From positions 270,654 through 334,653 of the forward strand of contig NZ_JAVDXN010000006.1 of the NCBI RefSeq assembly GCF_031457955.1: a stretch of DNA of 64,000 bases, given 5' to 3'. Within the stretch, counting starts at the first letter, position 1. Each line of letters begins with the position of its first letter. The translations under genes were made by a program, and so were the position numbers. The stretch is from Mixta sp031457955 (lineage in GTDB: Bacteria; Pseudomonadota; Gammaproteobacteria; Enterobacterales; Enterobacteriaceae). Shown piece by piece: positions 27,237-36,698 of the stretch. The notes under the pieces were generated by a model, which was given only the letters and a program-made list of their open reading frames with translations, was not told where the DNA came from and did no database searches.

Positions 27237-28055
27237 TTATACAAATACCATATAAACCACAGCCGCTACGATGAAACGGTAGATGGCAAAAGGCACGAAA
27301 GAGATACGCTTGATGATATGCAGGAAGAGTTTGATAGCAATCAGCGCCACGATAAAGGCAGTAACAAAGCCCACCGCGAACATCGGGAAATCCGCCATCG
27401 TCAGGAAGCCCATGCTCTTATAGAGATCCAGCACGGTAGCGCCCATCATCATTGGCACGGCAAGGATAAAAGAGAATTCAGAGGCGGCATAGCGGCTCAC
27501 GCCCATCAGCATCCCACCGGAGATGGTCGCACCCGAACGGGAAAAGCCCGGCCAGAGAGCAAGGCACTGAAAGCAACCAATCATAAACGCCTGCAGGTAA
27601 GTGATATCATCAATCCCTGCGGCCTTTGGCTGTTTCGGCTTAAAGAATTCTGCCACCAGCAGCAGCACGCCGCCGACGATCAACGCATACATCACGTTAA
27701 TGGGGTTAAACAGCGTTTTGATTTGATCGTGGAAGGCCAGGCCGATCACCACCGCTGGAATCATGCCCAGCAGAATATGAATCAGCGTCAGGTGCCCGGT
27801 ACCCACGCCTTCATGCTTAACTTCGCCGAAATGGATGCCGATTAAGCCGAACAGACGCCGCCAGAACATAAATACCACGGCGAGAATAGAACCAAGCTGA
27901 ATCACAACTTCAAACGTTTCTGCCTTATTCCCTTCGAAACCCAGCAGATGTCCAACAATGATCATGTGCCCCGTGGATGAAACTGGGAGAAACTCCGTCA
28001 ATCCTTCCACAACGCCAAGGATTGCAGCCACCCAAAGCTGATGAATATCTGCCAT
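27237..28055 (-). CDS. uppP: Undecaprenyl-diphosphate phosphatase UppP/BacA
   Basis: Integral membrane phosphatase that recycles undecaprenyl diphosphate for cell wall and LPS synthesis; overproduction confers bacitracin resistance. The 272-residue protein has the family motifs EGLTEFLPVSSTGH near the N-terminus and PGFSRSGATISGGM at about residues 171-184. I use the ATG at 28055, since the codon one position upstream is TTG, with GAGGATATTTG as ribosome site. It is convergent with cca. Confidence 0.97.
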   Translation of the reverse strand: MADIHQLWVAAILGVVEGLTEFLPVSSTGHMIIVGHLLGFEGNKAETFEVVIQLGSILAVVFMFWRRLFGLIGIHFGEVKHEGVGTGHLTLIHILLGMIPAVVIGLAFHDQIKTLFNPINVMYALIVGGVLLLVAEFFKPKQPKAAGIDDITYLQAFMIGCFQCLALWPGFSRSGATISGGMLMGVSRYAASEFSFILAVPMMMGATVLDLYKSMGFLTMADFPMFAVGFVTAFIVALIAIKLFLHIIKRISFVPFAIYRFIVAAVVYMVFV

Positions 28056-28222
28056 CAAATATCCTCTACCCCAATGTGTAAACCATTAAAAAAGCGGACG
28101 TCAGGAACGTAGCCGCGAGAAAATGCGCCAACTCAGCGTAACGCCGCGTTTTTGACAGCCATAATGTGGTTCGGTTTCACTGTGATAGCAATCACATTGG
28201 ATCTATTTCAGAATTGTCCCCG

Positions 28223-28582
28223 CTAGCGCTGACGCGTTCCGCGCTCAATGATTACGCCAACCTGCGCCGCCTGCGCCACGGCGCCGGGCTTGCTGAGTTT
28301 GATGCGCACCCACGGCGTGGCAAAGCGGGTCATCAGCATGGTAGCGACCTCCTCCGCGACCCGTTCTACCAATGCGAAACGCCCTTGCCCGACATGCTCA
28401 ATAATGACCGCGGCAACATCCGCGTAGCTCAGACAATCATTCACATCATCGCTGGCCGCCGCCTGGCGGTTATCCCATGCCAATTCGATATCGAAAACCA
28501 GCTTTTGCTGGATGGTCTGTTCCCAGTCGTAAACGCCAATAGTGGTGATTACCGACAGCTGTTCAATAAATACGATATCCAT
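28223..28582 (-). CDS. folB: Dihydroneopterin aldolase FolB
   Basis: Folate pathway enzyme converting dihydroneopterin to 6-hydroxymethyl-dihydropterin. The 119-residue protein starts MDIVFIEQLSVITTIGVYDWEQ, with Glu of the pterin pocket in YDWEQ and the catalytic Lys in IKLSKPGAV. The C-terminus ends IERGTRQR. It is divergent from plsY across about 107 bp, as in E. coli. Confidence 0.96.
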   Translation of the reverse strand: MDIVFIEQLSVITTIGVYDWEQTIQQKLVFDIELAWDNRQAAASDDVNDCLSYADVAAVIIEHVGQGRFALVERVAEEVATMLMTRFATPWVRIKLSKPGAVAQAAQVGVIIERGTRQR

Positions 28583-28689
28583 GCAGGCACTCTCTGTTTT
28601 TGCGTTAACCGGATACCACTTCCGGCGAATTGTGCGTATTATCCACTGATGATGAGAATAAAACGACCCTTACGAAACGGAACGGTGTT

Positions 28690-29289
28690 ATGAGTGCAAT
28701 CGCGCTTGGTATGATTATTTTCGCGTATCTGTGCGGCTCCATTTCCAGCGCTATTTTAGTTTGCCGGCTCGCACGTCTTCCCGATCCACGCCATAACGGC
28801 TCCGGCAATCCCGGCGCGACGAATGTGCTAAGGATAGGCGGCAAAGGCGCTGCGGCTGCCGTACTGGTTTTTGACGTTCTTAAAGGTATGCTGCCCGTCT
28901 GGCTTGCCTGGTCATTAGGCATTTCGCCGATTTACCTTGGCCTGACGGCTATCGCCGCCTGCCTGGGCCACATCTATCCGGTGTTCTTCCGTTTTCGCGG
29001 CGGTAAAGGGGTTGCCACTGCCTTTGGTGCCATCGCGCCTATCGGCTGGGATCTCACCGGCCTGATGACCGGCACCTGGCTGCTCACCGTGCTGCTAAGC
29101 GGTTACTCTTCATTGGGCGCGATTGTCAGCGCGCTTATCGCCCCTTTCTATGTCTGGTGGTTTAAGCCGCAGTTTACTTTCCCCGTTGCTATGCTTTCCT
29201 GCCTGATTCTGTTACGCCATCACGATAATATCCAACGGTTATGGCGTGGACAGGAAGGCAAAATATGGAAAAAGAAAAACAAAAAATAA
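28690..29289 (+). CDS. plsY: Glycerol-3-phosphate acyltransferase PlsY
   Basis: Membrane acyltransferase that uses acyl-phosphate for the first acylation of glycerol 3-phosphate. The 199 residues contain the conserved loops GSGNPGATNVLRIGGKGAA, GHIYPVFFRFRGGKGVATAFG and a HHDNIQRLWRG tail. The start at 28690 gives MSAIALGMIIFAYLCGSISS, matching the E. coli protein; a longer frame from 28630 reads through the promoter region. It complements plsC elsewhere in this window. Confidence 0.96.
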   Translation: MSAIALGMIIFAYLCGSISSAILVCRLARLPDPRHNGSGNPGATNVLRIGGKGAAAAVLVFDVLKGMLPVWLAWSLGISPIYLGLTAIAACLGHIYPVFFRFRGGKGVATAFGAIAPIGWDLTGLMTGTWLLTVLLSGYSSLGAIVSALIAPFYVWWFKPQFTFPVAMLSCLILLRHHDNIQRLWRGQEGKIWKKKNKK

Positions 29290-29455
29290 GGCAATGAGCT
29301 TGCTGCCAGGTTTATCTTTTTCCGTCCCCCGGTGACAAGACGCTGTTATCCCTCAGCATTGCTTTTGCTGTGATTTAATGGAAAGAAATACTGTCAACGA
29401 TGTGCCCATCTTTGGCGGGTTGATGAATAAAATCGTGGGCAACTAAAAATGGAAT

Positions 29456-29485
29456 AAAGATGCTGTTATAAATAACAGCATCTTT
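29456..29485. terminator. Terminator between plsY and tsaD
   Basis: A perfect 14-base inverted repeat, AAAGATGCTGTTAT and its complement with a two-base centre, lies 9 bp from the tsaD stop. The paired A and T tracts fit a bidirectional terminator for these convergent genes. Confidence 0.8.
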
Positions 29486-29493
29486 TAGCGCTA

Positions 29494-30510
29494 TTATGCA
29501 ATCGCGGGTAACTCAGCTAATGGCCAGCGAGGACGCACGGTAACGCCAAGCTCGCCGCGCGTACCGCCTTTTAAACGCACCATACCGGCGTAAGCGATCA
29601 TCGCCCCGTTATCCGTGCAGAATTCAGGGCGCGCATAAAACACTTCGCCGCCGCGCGCCTGCATCACGTCCGCCAGCTTTGCCCGCAGCGTTCGGTTCGC
29701 GCTGACGCCGCCCGCCATCACCAGCCGTTTAAAACCGGTTTGATCCAGCGCTCGCTTACATTTGATTGCCAGCGTATCCACCACCGCATCCTCAAAAGCG
29801 CGCGCGATATCAGCCTGCGTCTGCGCATCATGGCTGTTTTCGCGGATGGTATTCGCTGCAAAGGTTTTGAGACCTGAAAAGCTAAAGTCCAGCCCTGGCC
29901 TGTCGGTCATGGGACGCGGGAATGTGAAGCGGCCCGCCGTGCCCTGTTGCGCCATACGTGACAGCAACGGCCCGCCAGGATAATCCAGCCCAAGCAGTTT
30001 GGCGGTTTTATCGAAGGCTTCACCGGCGGCATCATCAATTGATTCGCCCAGTAGCGTATATTCACCAATCCCGGTCACGCCGATCAGCTGCGTGTGGCCG
30101 CCCGATACCAGTAGCGCAACAAAAGGAAACGCTGGCGGATTATCTTCCAGCATCGGCGCCAACAGGTGCCCTTCCATATGGTGTACCGGCACCGCAGGCA
30201 CCTGCCAGGCAAATGCCAGAGAGCGGCCGATGGTCGCGCCGACTAACAGGGCGCCCACTAGGCCAGGACCGGCGGTATACGCCACCGCATTAATATCTTT
30301 GCCCTGCAGACCCGCTTCTTTTAACGCTGCCTGAATCAGCGGCACCGTTTTACGCACATGATCGCGCGAAGCCAGCTCCGGCACCACCCCGCCATAATCG
30401 GCATGGACTTTCACCTGACTATAGAGTTGATTAGCGAGCAAACCGGCCTCATCGTCATAAATGGCAATGCCGGTTTCATCACAGGATGTTTCAATACCCA
30501 GAACGCGCAT
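29494..30510 (-). CDS. tsaD: tRNA t6A37 threonylcarbamoyltransferase TsaD
   Basis: Catalytic subunit of the TsaB-TsaD-TsaE complex that makes N6-threonylcarbamoyladenosine at A37 of ANN-decoding tRNAs. Starting at 30510 (MRVLGIETSCDETGIAIYDD) gives 338 residues. Metal-binding HMEGH, ASKHA-fold glycine loops SGGHTQLI and VMAGGVSANRTLRAKL, and a C-terminal EFCTDNGAMIAYAG are present. The frame extends 16 codons upstream without support. It is divergent from rpsU, the E. coli arrangement. Confidence 0.97.
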   Translation of the reverse strand: MRVLGIETSCDETGIAIYDDEAGLLANQLYSQVKVHADYGGVVPELASRDHVRKTVPLIQAALKEAGLQGKDINAVAYTAGPGLVGALLVGATIGRSLAFAWQVPAVPVHHMEGHLLAPMLEDNPPAFPFVALLVSGGHTQLIGVTGIGEYTLLGESIDDAAGEAFDKTAKLLGLDYPGGPLLSRMAQQGTAGRFTFPRPMTDRPGLDFSFSGLKTFAANTIRENSHDAQTQADIARAFEDAVVDTLAIKCKRALDQTGFKRLVMAGGVSANRTLRAKLADVMQARGGEVFYARPEFCTDNGAMIAYAGMVRLKGGTRGELGVTVRPRWPLAELPAIA

Positions 30511-30712
30511 GGTTGCTTTACCTCTCAGTTGCGGCGCGCAGTGTATCACAGCCAGCACGCACGCTGAGGCGATTTTCTGGGACGACTGTCTGTTTTATGA
30601 ACGAAAAACGAAAAAAGAGTGAACGCAGCTGCGCGCTATACGGTATACTCCTTGGCCTGCAAAAAACCGGCAGCCGCCAGGGGCTCTGTTGGTTTGAAAA
30701 GCGCAATGTTGC

Positions 30713-30742
30713 TTTACAACGCAGCCGCGATTGTTGTAAAAT
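30713..30742 (+). promoter_or_regulatory. Likely promoter of rpsU-dnaG-rpoD
   Basis: TTTACA (30713-30718) and TAAAAT (30737-30742), spaced 18 bp, lie 70 bp before the rpsU ATG. A second TATACT-type -10 candidate occurs near 30645. Assignment is by hexamer match only. Confidence 0.45.
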
Positions 30743-30757
30743 TCCGCACCATTTTGA

Positions 30758-31027
<270 letters not shown>

Positions 31028-31087
31028 TTTCCTTCGGAGGCTTCGCGCTTCCACCGCGTGTTAAACGCAGACAGAGTCAAGTTAGAG

Positions 31088-31121
31088 GCCGTGCTTTCCG
31101 GAAGGAAGCGCGGCTTATTTT
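31088..31121 (+). terminator. Internal terminator between rpsU and dnaG
   Basis: GCCGTGCTTTCC pairs imperfectly with GGAAGCGCGGC, followed by TTATTTTCG. Its place matches the partial terminator that keeps dnaG expression far below rpsU in E. coli. Confidence 0.75.
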
Positions 31122-31148
31122 CGTTTATGAGCGAAGAAAACGGGGCTT

Positions 31149-32894
31149 ATGGCCGGACGAATTCCACGCGTTTTTATTAATGACTTACTTGCCCGCACGG
31201 ACATTGTGGATCTGATTGATGCCCGCGTTAAGTTGAAAAAACAGGGTAAGAATTTCCACGCGTGCTGTCCTTTCCATAACGAAAAAACCCCTTCCTTCAC
31301 CGTTAACGGTGAGAAACAGTTCTATCACTGCTTTGGCTGTGGTGCCCACGGCAATGCTATCGATTTCCTGATGAACTACGATCGTCTGGAGTTTGTCGAA
31401 AGCATTGAAGAGTTGGCAACGCAACACGGGCTGGAAGTGCCCTATGAAGCGGGCAGCGGTCCCAGCCAGCTGGAACGTCATCAGCGCCAGAGTTTATATC
31501 AGCTCATGACGGGTCTGGCCGAGTTCTATCAGCAGGCGCTGACGCAGTCACAGGCCGCTGGCGCACGCACGTATCTCAATCAACGCGGATTAAGCGATGA
31601 AGTGATCGCGCATTTTGCTATCGGCTTTGCGCCGCCCGGCTGGGATAACGCCCTGAAGCGCTTTGGCCGTAATCCTGACGATCGCCAGTCGTTAACGGAT
31701 GCCGGTATGCTGGTTACCAACGATCAAGGCCGCAGCTACGATCGCTTCCGCGATCGCGTGATGTTTCCCATCCGCGATAAGCGCGGCCGCGTTATCGGTT
31801 TCGGTGGGCGTGTGTTAGGTGACGGCACGCCAAAATATCTGAACTCGCCGGAAACCGATATTTTTCATAAAGGCCGCCAGCTGTATGGCCTGTATGAAGC
31901 GCAAAAGCAGCATCCCGAACCGGCCAGGCTGTTGGTGGTGGAAGGTTATATGGATGTGGTGGCGCTGGCGCAGTTTGGCATTGATTACGCTGTCGCTTCA
32001 TTAGGCACTTCCACCACCGCCGACCATATTCAGCTGCTGTTTCGCAGCACTGATACCGTGGTTTGCTGTTATGACGGCGATAGGGCCGGGCGTGAAGCGG
32101 CCTGGCGCGCATTAGAAACCGCGCTGCCTTACATGAATGACGGACGTCAGCTACGCTTTATGTTTCTGCCCGACGGAGAAGATCCCGATACGCTGATACG
32201 TAAAGAAGGCAAAGACGCCTTTGAAGCGCGGATGGAGCAGGCATCGCCGCTCTCCAGCTTCCTGTTCGATACACTGCTGCCGCAGGTTGATTTGAGTACC
32301 CGCGATGGCCGTACGCGTTTAAGTACGCTGGCGCTGCCGTTGATTACGCAGATCCCGGGCGAAACGTTGCGCATTTACCTGCGTCAGGAGCTGGGCAATA
32401 TGCTCGGCATTCTGGATGACAGCCAGCTGGAAAAGCTGATGCCGAAACAGGCTGAAAGCGGCGTGCAGCCTGCGGCGCCCCAGCTAAAACGCACAACTAT
32501 GCGTATACTTGTAGGGCTGCTGGTACAAAATCCGCAGCTGGCGGCGATGGTGCCTTCGTTGCAGGGGCTGGAACAGCTCAACATGCCGGGATTGCCGCTT
32601 TTTATGGAGCTGGTAAAGAGTTGCATCGCAAATCCTGGCCTGACCACTGGCCAGCTACTAGAGTTATATCGCGGCACAAATTTTAGCCAGCACCTTGAAA
32701 CTCTGGCGACATGGAACCACATGATCGTTGATGAAGAAGTCGAGGCGATGTTCCAGGACTCTCTGGCGAAAATGTATGACTCCGCTTTGGAGCAGCGGCT
32801 GGAAGCGTTGATCGCACGCTCCAGAACGCACGGCCTTAGCCCTGAAGAGCGAGAAGAAGTTCGCTCGTTAAGCCAGGCGCTGGCAAAAAAATAG
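31149..32894 (+). CDS. dnaG: DNA primase
   Basis: Synthesises RNA primers at the fork. The 581 residues show the N-terminal CHC2 zinc ribbon (Cys40, His43, Cys61, Cys64 in CPFHNE and CFGCGAHG), the catalytic core with RVIGFGGR and the TOPRIM motif VVEGYMDVVAL, and a C-terminal DnaB-binding domain from about residue 435. It lies downstream of the internal terminator and has no strong Shine-Dalgarno, consistent with low expression in this operon. Confidence 0.98.
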   Translation: MAGRIPRVFINDLLARTDIVDLIDARVKLKKQGKNFHACCPFHNEKTPSFTVNGEKQFYHCFGCGAHGNAIDFLMNYDRLEFVESIEELATQHGLEVPYEAGSGPSQLERHQRQSLYQLMTGLAEFYQQALTQSQAAGARTYLNQRGLSDEVIAHFAIGFAPPGWDNALKRFGRNPDDRQSLTDAGMLVTNDQGRSYDRFRDRVMFPIRDKRGRVIGFGGRVLGDGTPKYLNSPETDIFHKGRQLYGLYEAQKQHPEPARLLVVEGYMDVVALAQFGIDYAVASLGTSTTADHIQLLFRSTDTVVCCYDGDRAGREAAWRALETALPYMNDGRQLRFMFLPDGEDPDTLIRKEGKDAFEARMEQASPLSSFLFDTLLPQVDLSTRDGRTRLSTLALPLITQIPGETLRIYLRQELGNMLGILDDSQLEKLMPKQAESGVQPAAPQLKRTTMRILVGLLVQNPQLAAMVPSLQGLEQLNMPGLPLFMELVKSCIANPGLTTGQLLELYRGTNFSQHLETLATWNHMIVDEEVEAMFQDSLAKMYDSALEQRLEALIARSRTHGLSPEEREEVRSLSQALAKK

Positions 32895-33172
32895 TTCCGC
32901 GATCGCGCCGGTATTAAGAGACGTACGGGTGCAGCCGACGCATTTCATTCTGCCCGCTGTGGTGAGAATGTGTTGTTCAGGTCGGCAAGCGAAAGGATAA
33001 GCATGACAGTCTCAGCAGCAAAACTTAGCGGCTTAAGTGCCGATTTATACTCAGGCAGACCCTGACAGCCGCTACGAGGGCAGCGGCAATAATCCAAACG
33101 CCCCCACTGTTATTGTTGGCCTTGTAGCCGACCCGACACCAATCAAATTAACAGAAGTGTGGATACCGTCTT

Positions 33173-35017
33173 ATGGAGCAAAACCCGCAGTCACAGCTTA
33201 AGCTACTTGTCACCCGTGGTAAGGAGCAAGGCTATCTGACCTATGCCGAGGTCAATGACCATCTGCCGGAAGATATCGTCGACTCCGATCAGATCGAAGA
33301 CATCATCCAGATGATCAACGACATGGGCATTCAGGTGGTAGAAGAAGCGCCTGATGCCGATGATCTGATGCTGAACGAAAACAGCGCCGACACGGATGAA
33401 GATGCGGCTGAAGCGGCAGCTCAAGTGTTATCCAGCGTAGAATCTGAAATCGGACGCACCACCGATCCTGTCCGCATGTATATGCGTGAAATGGGTACTG
33501 TCGAACTTCTGACGCGCGAAGGCGAAATCGACATCGCTAAACGTATTGAAGACGGTATCAACCAGGTGCAGTGTTCCGTAGCCGAATATCCGGAAGCGAT
33601 TACCTATTTGCTGGAACAGTACGATCGCGTTGAGGCGGGCGAATCACGCCTTTCCGATCTGATTACTGGCTTTGTCGATCCTAACGCAGAAGAAGATCTG
33701 GCGCCGACCGCGACTCACGTTGGTTCTGAGCTGTCTGAAGAAGAACGCGCCGATGAAGATGACGAAGAAGATGATGACGACAGCGACAGCAGCGACGATG
33801 ACAACAGCATCGATCCTGAACTGGCGCGTGAAAAATTCATCGAGCTGCGCGATCAGTATGAAGCGACACGTCTGACGATTAAAGCCAAGGGACGCAGCCA
33901 CGCGGATGCGATTGAAGAGATTCAGAAGCTGTCTGAAGTCTTTAAACAGTTCCGTCTGGTGCCGAAGCAGTTTGACTATCTGGTCAACAACATGCGTGAA
34001 ATGATGGAGCGCGTGCGTACGCAAGAGCGCATCATCATGAAGCTGTGTGTTGAACTGTGCAAAATGCCGAAGAAGAACTTCATTACGCTGTTTACCAGTA
34101 ATGAAACCAGCCCAACCTGGTTCCAGGCGGCGCTGGCGATGAACAAACCTTGGTCTGAAAAGCTGCGCGACGTTGAAGAAGATGTGCAGCGCAGCATACA
34201 AAAGCTGATGCAGATTGAGGAAGAGACCGGCCTGACGATTGAACAGGTAAAAGATATCAACCGTCGCATGTCGATCGGTGAAGCGAAAGCGCGCCGTGCG
34301 AAGAAAGAGATGGTTGAGGCTAACCTACGTCTGGTTATCTCTATCGCTAAAAAATATACCAACCGCGGCCTGCAGTTCCTGGATCTGATTCAGGAAGGCA
34401 ACATCGGCCTGATGAAAGCTGTAGATAAATTTGAATATCGCCGTGGCTATAAGTTCTCAACTTACGCTACCTGGTGGATTCGTCAGGCGATTACCCGCTC
34501 TATCGCGGATCAGGCGCGCACCATCCGTATTCCGGTGCATATGATTGAGACCATTAACAAGCTCAACCGTATTTCACGCCAGATGCTGCAGGAGATGGGG
34601 CGCGAACCGACGCCGGAAGAGCTGGCTGAGCGTATGCTGATGCCGGAAGATAAGATTCGTAAGGTGCTGAAAATCGCTAAAGAGCCGATCTCTATGGAGA
34701 CGCCGATTGGTGATGATGAAGATTCACATCTGGGTGATTTTATCGAAGACACCACGCTGGAGCTGCCGCTGGACTCCGCCACTTCAGAGAGCCTGCGTTC
34801 CGCGACGCATGACGTTCTGGCTGGCCTGACTGCGCGTGAAGCGAAGGTGCTGCGTATGCGCTTCGGTATCGATATGAACACCGACCATACGCTGGAAGAA
34901 GTCGGCAAGCAGTTTGACGTTACCCGTGAGCGTATTCGTCAGATTGAAGCGAAAGCGCTGCGTAAGCTGCGTCATCCGAGCCGCTCTGAAGTGCTGCGTA
35001 GCTTCCTGGACGACTAA
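33173..35017 (+). CDS. rpoD: RNA polymerase primary sigma factor RpoD (sigma 70)
   Basis: Housekeeping sigma factor of 614 residues. Region 1.1 is at the N-terminus. An acidic non-conserved region (EEDDDDSDSSDDDNS) is at about 201-215. Region 2 holds the -10 recognition helix (YKFSTYATWWIRQAITRSIA), region 3 follows, and region 4.2 is the C-terminal helix-turn-helix (TLEEVGKQFDVTRERIRQIE). A 278-bp gap to dnaG with no other gene could hold the internal heat-shock-type promoters known in E. coli; I did not identify them here. A strong terminator follows. Confidence 0.98.
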   Translation: MEQNPQSQLKLLVTRGKEQGYLTYAEVNDHLPEDIVDSDQIEDIIQMINDMGIQVVEEAPDADDLMLNENSADTDEDAAEAAAQVLSSVESEIGRTTDPVRMYMREMGTVELLTREGEIDIAKRIEDGINQVQCSVAEYPEAITYLLEQYDRVEAGESRLSDLITGFVDPNAEEDLAPTATHVGSELSEEERADEDDEEDDDDSDSSDDDNSIDPELAREKFIELRDQYEATRLTIKAKGRSHADAIEEIQKLSEVFKQFRLVPKQFDYLVNNMREMMERVRTQERIIMKLCVELCKMPKKNFITLFTSNETSPTWFQAALAMNKPWSEKLRDVEEDVQRSIQKLMQIEEETGLTIEQVKDINRRMSIGEAKARRAKKEMVEANLRLVISIAKKYTNRGLQFLDLIQEGNIGLMKAVDKFEYRRGYKFSTYATWWIRQAITRSIADQARTIRIPVHMIETINKLNRISRQMLQEMGREPTPEELAERMLMPEDKIRKVLKIAKEPISMETPIGDDEDSHLGDFIEDTTLELPLDSATSESLRSATHDVLAGLTAREAKVLRMRFGIDMNTDHTLEEVGKQFDVTRERIRQIEAKALRKLRHPSRSEVLRSFLDD

Positions 35018-35030
35018 GCACGCTACCGGC

Positions 35031-35063
35031 AAAAAAGGCTTCCCACCGGGAGGCCTTTTTTAT
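35031..35063 (+). terminator. Terminator of the rpsU-dnaG-rpoD operon
   Basis: A-run, AAGGCTTCCC, short loop, GGGAGGCCTT and T-run, 14 bp after the rpoD stop. Confidence 0.92.
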
Positions 35064-35082
35064 TGCCTGCGCGCCGGATTCA

Positions 35083-35204
35083 TTACTGTCCGCGCATTGC
35101 CAGCGCCTGGTATTATCGTCTGTACATGCCTGGCATAGTACTGTCCCCGCATTGCCAGTCACCTGTCAGCAAAAGTTATTGCCCCCGCATCGCCAGCGCC
35201 TGTT
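35083..35204. repeat. Three imperfect copies of the mug 3' end
   Basis: A segment of about 28 bp occurs at 35083-35110, 35138-35166 and 35176-35204. The last is the true 3' end of mug. Read on the minus strand, the farthest copy still encodes QALAMRGQ then a stop, exactly the Mug C-terminus; the middle copy keeps LAMRGQ but has TAC in place of the stop. Confidence 0.75.
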
Positions 35205-35694
35205 CCAGCTCCTGGTAAGCTTCCGTGAGTTTCTCCTGCGTAGCGCGATTCAGCCCGCTAGGATTCGGCAGCACCCATATTTCTGTCTCGCCTACGGTAA
35301 TCGCCTGCCTGCCCCACTCCACTTTGCTCTGACGAAACGCTTTTTTAAACGCATCCTTGCCCAGCACCGCCAGCGCCGCGGGCTGATAATGCTGTATTTT
35401 TTCAATCAATGACCTGCCGCCCTCACGCAGTTCGCCTGTAGAAAGCTCGCTGGCTTCCTTTGTCGGCCTTTCTACCAGCATGGTAATGCCGCAGCGGGTA
35501 TCCAGCAGCTGAAGCTCTTCTTCCGGCTTAAGCTGCCGCGTGGTAAAACCGGCCAGCCAGAGCGTTTTCCAGAAACGGTTGCCGGGGTAAGCAAAGTGAT
35601 AACCGGTATGCGCCGAAGATTTCCCCGGATTGATGCCGCAGAACACTACCCGCAGGCCGGGGGCGATAATATCGGTAATGGTATGTTCACTCAT
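35176..35694 (-). CDS. mug: G/U mismatch-specific DNA glycosylase Mug
   Basis: Removes uracil and ethenocytosine opposite G. The 172 residues contain the uracil-glycosylase-family motif GLRVVFCGINPGKSS (with the Asn), AYPGNRFW, and the C-terminal VLPNPSGLNR loop that inserts into DNA. It is slightly longer at the N-terminus than E. coli Mug. It is convergent with rpoD, and its last codons are repeated in the downstream spacer. Confidence 0.96.
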   Translation of the reverse strand: MSEHTITDIIAPGLRVVFCGINPGKSSAHTGYHFAYPGNRFWKTLWLAGFTTRQLKPEEELQLLDTRCGITMLVERPTKEASELSTGELREGGRSLIEKIQHYQPAALAVLGKDAFKKAFRQSKVEWGRQAITVGETEIWVLPNPSGLNRATQEKLTEAYQELEQALAMRGQ

Positions 35695-35886
35695 CCCTGT
35701 TCTCCTGTTGTTTGTTACGTTCTATTGTGGCGCATTATTAGCAATCAGGCGGATAAAGCACGCCGCTTTGCGACATATCCTGTTGCCGCATCGGCGGGGA
35801 AAGAAATGAAGGATTTTCAATCGATTGAATTGCTGCAAAATGCGCCAACCGGTTAGTGATTGCTGGATCGTCCCGCCAAGTTACTT

Positions 35887-35892
35887 TATAAT
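35887..35892 (+). promoter_or_regulatory. -10 box of ileX
   Basis: Perfect TATAAT, 11 bp before the tRNA 5' end, followed by a GC-rich discriminator (CCCGCCCC) as in stringently controlled stable RNA promoters. No strong -35 was seen at the expected place. Confidence 0.6.
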
Positions 35893-35903
35893 CCCGCCCC
35901 ACA

Positions 35904-35979
35904 GGCCCCTTAGCTCAGTGGTTAGAGCAGGCGACTCATAATCGCTTGGTCGCTGGTTCAAGTCCAGCAGGGGCCACCA
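35904..35979 (+). tRNA. ileX: tRNA-Ile2 with CAU anticodon
   Basis: A 76-nt cloverleaf: acceptor GGCCCCT pairs with AGGGGCC, the D-arm is TAGCTCAGTGGTTAGAGCA, the anticodon arm is CGACTCATAATCG with CAT, and the T-loop is TTCAAGT; CCA is encoded. The sequence is that of E. coli ileX/ileY, whose C34 is changed to lysidine by TilS so that it reads AUA. Its place downstream of mug also matches ileX. The 3' flank begins an accessory island. Confidence 0.96.
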
Positions 35980-36007
35980 GATTTCAGCTGTTAGATCAGC
36001 GACTTAT

Positions 36008-36034
36008 AGCCACTCTTCGGAGTGGCTTTTTTGT
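36008..36034 (+). terminator. Terminator after ileX
   Basis: AGCCACTC, TTCG loop, GAGTGGCT and T-run, about 30 bp past the tRNA. Confidence 0.88.
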
Positions 36035-36372
36035 TTTTGATTTTTGAGTGGCGACAAAATGGCGACAGATTATTTTATATAACGCTTTCGCTGACGTAAA
36101 AAATCCCAGGCTGCCGCAACCGGCCTATGATGGTAAGTGAGAAGTCATCAAAATTATCCCGCTGTTGAAGACGCTGACGGCTCCGCATTAAATAGTTTTA
36201 CCAGCCGTCCCGGCAATTGGCATTCTCTGGCCCTATACGGAACTTAACGAATCAGAGCCGCATCTGCGACCAGTACCAGCGAGCCTGTTATGCTGTTATC
36301 GGGATAAACATGCCAACAAACACTGCCCGTTTCTGGATCAACGTTTGCTAAATTTTAAACAGCGAGCCGGTT
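36035..36372 (-). pseudogene. Degenerate coding remnants at the island's left end
   Basis: No intact gene. On the minus strand, short open stretches are broken by stops: roughly 36355-36250 reads ...DPETGSVCWHVYPDNS... to a stop. The same frame after the stop gives ...LPGRLVKLFNAEPSASSTAG and a stop near 36157. Another frame gives ...HHRPVAAAWDFLRQRKRYIK and a stop near 36074. A near-direct repeat GTGGCGACAAAATGGCGACA lies at 36048-36067. These look like eroded mobile-element genes; I could not identify the parent proteins. Confidence 0.45.
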
Positions 36373-36630
36373 TTATTTATCTTTTAAGCGTAACCCTAAT
36401 CGATAAATTTTACCTGTGACGGAAACCATGATAATAGCCAGAACGATAGAGAAAACACCCAAAAAAATTAGTAGCGATAATAGAGGATTGAATAACCCTC
36501 CTAAGCTAGTGAAATCGCTAACCCGAGCAAGCTGCTCGGATGTTAATATCCGAAAAATAACTTCTGGTATAATAACAAAAAAAATAATCACAACAGGAAC
36601 GTAAATTAATGTTTTTTTTGCTCTTCGCAT
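36373..36630 (-). CDS. Small two-helix membrane protein, unrecognised
   Basis: An 85-residue AT-rich ORF. A basic start (MRRAKKT) is followed by two clear membrane segments (about 8-28 and 45-72) joined by a short loop (TSEQLARVSDFTSLGG), with a basic C-terminus (YRLGLRLKDK). The ribosome site is only a purine-rich stretch. It diverges from the 36699 gene across 68 bp, so the two may share a control region. I do not recognise a family; it could be part of the neighbouring cassette or an orphan. Confidence 0.6.
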   Translation of the reverse strand: MRRAKKTLIYVPVVIIFFVIIPEVIFRILTSEQLARVSDFTSLGGLFNPLLSLLIFLGVFSIVLAIIMVSVTGKIYRLGLRLKDK

Positions 36631-36698
36631 CTTTTTTCTTGCCCTCGTTGGTGAACACGATCAAAAATTATATAAATGATACAGCAAGGAGGTAAGGT

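Noticed and set aside
35980..36070. ileX 3' end as a complete attachment site pair
   Set aside because: I looked for a second copy of the tRNA 3' end up to 38660 and found none, so only a putative insertion point can be claimed.
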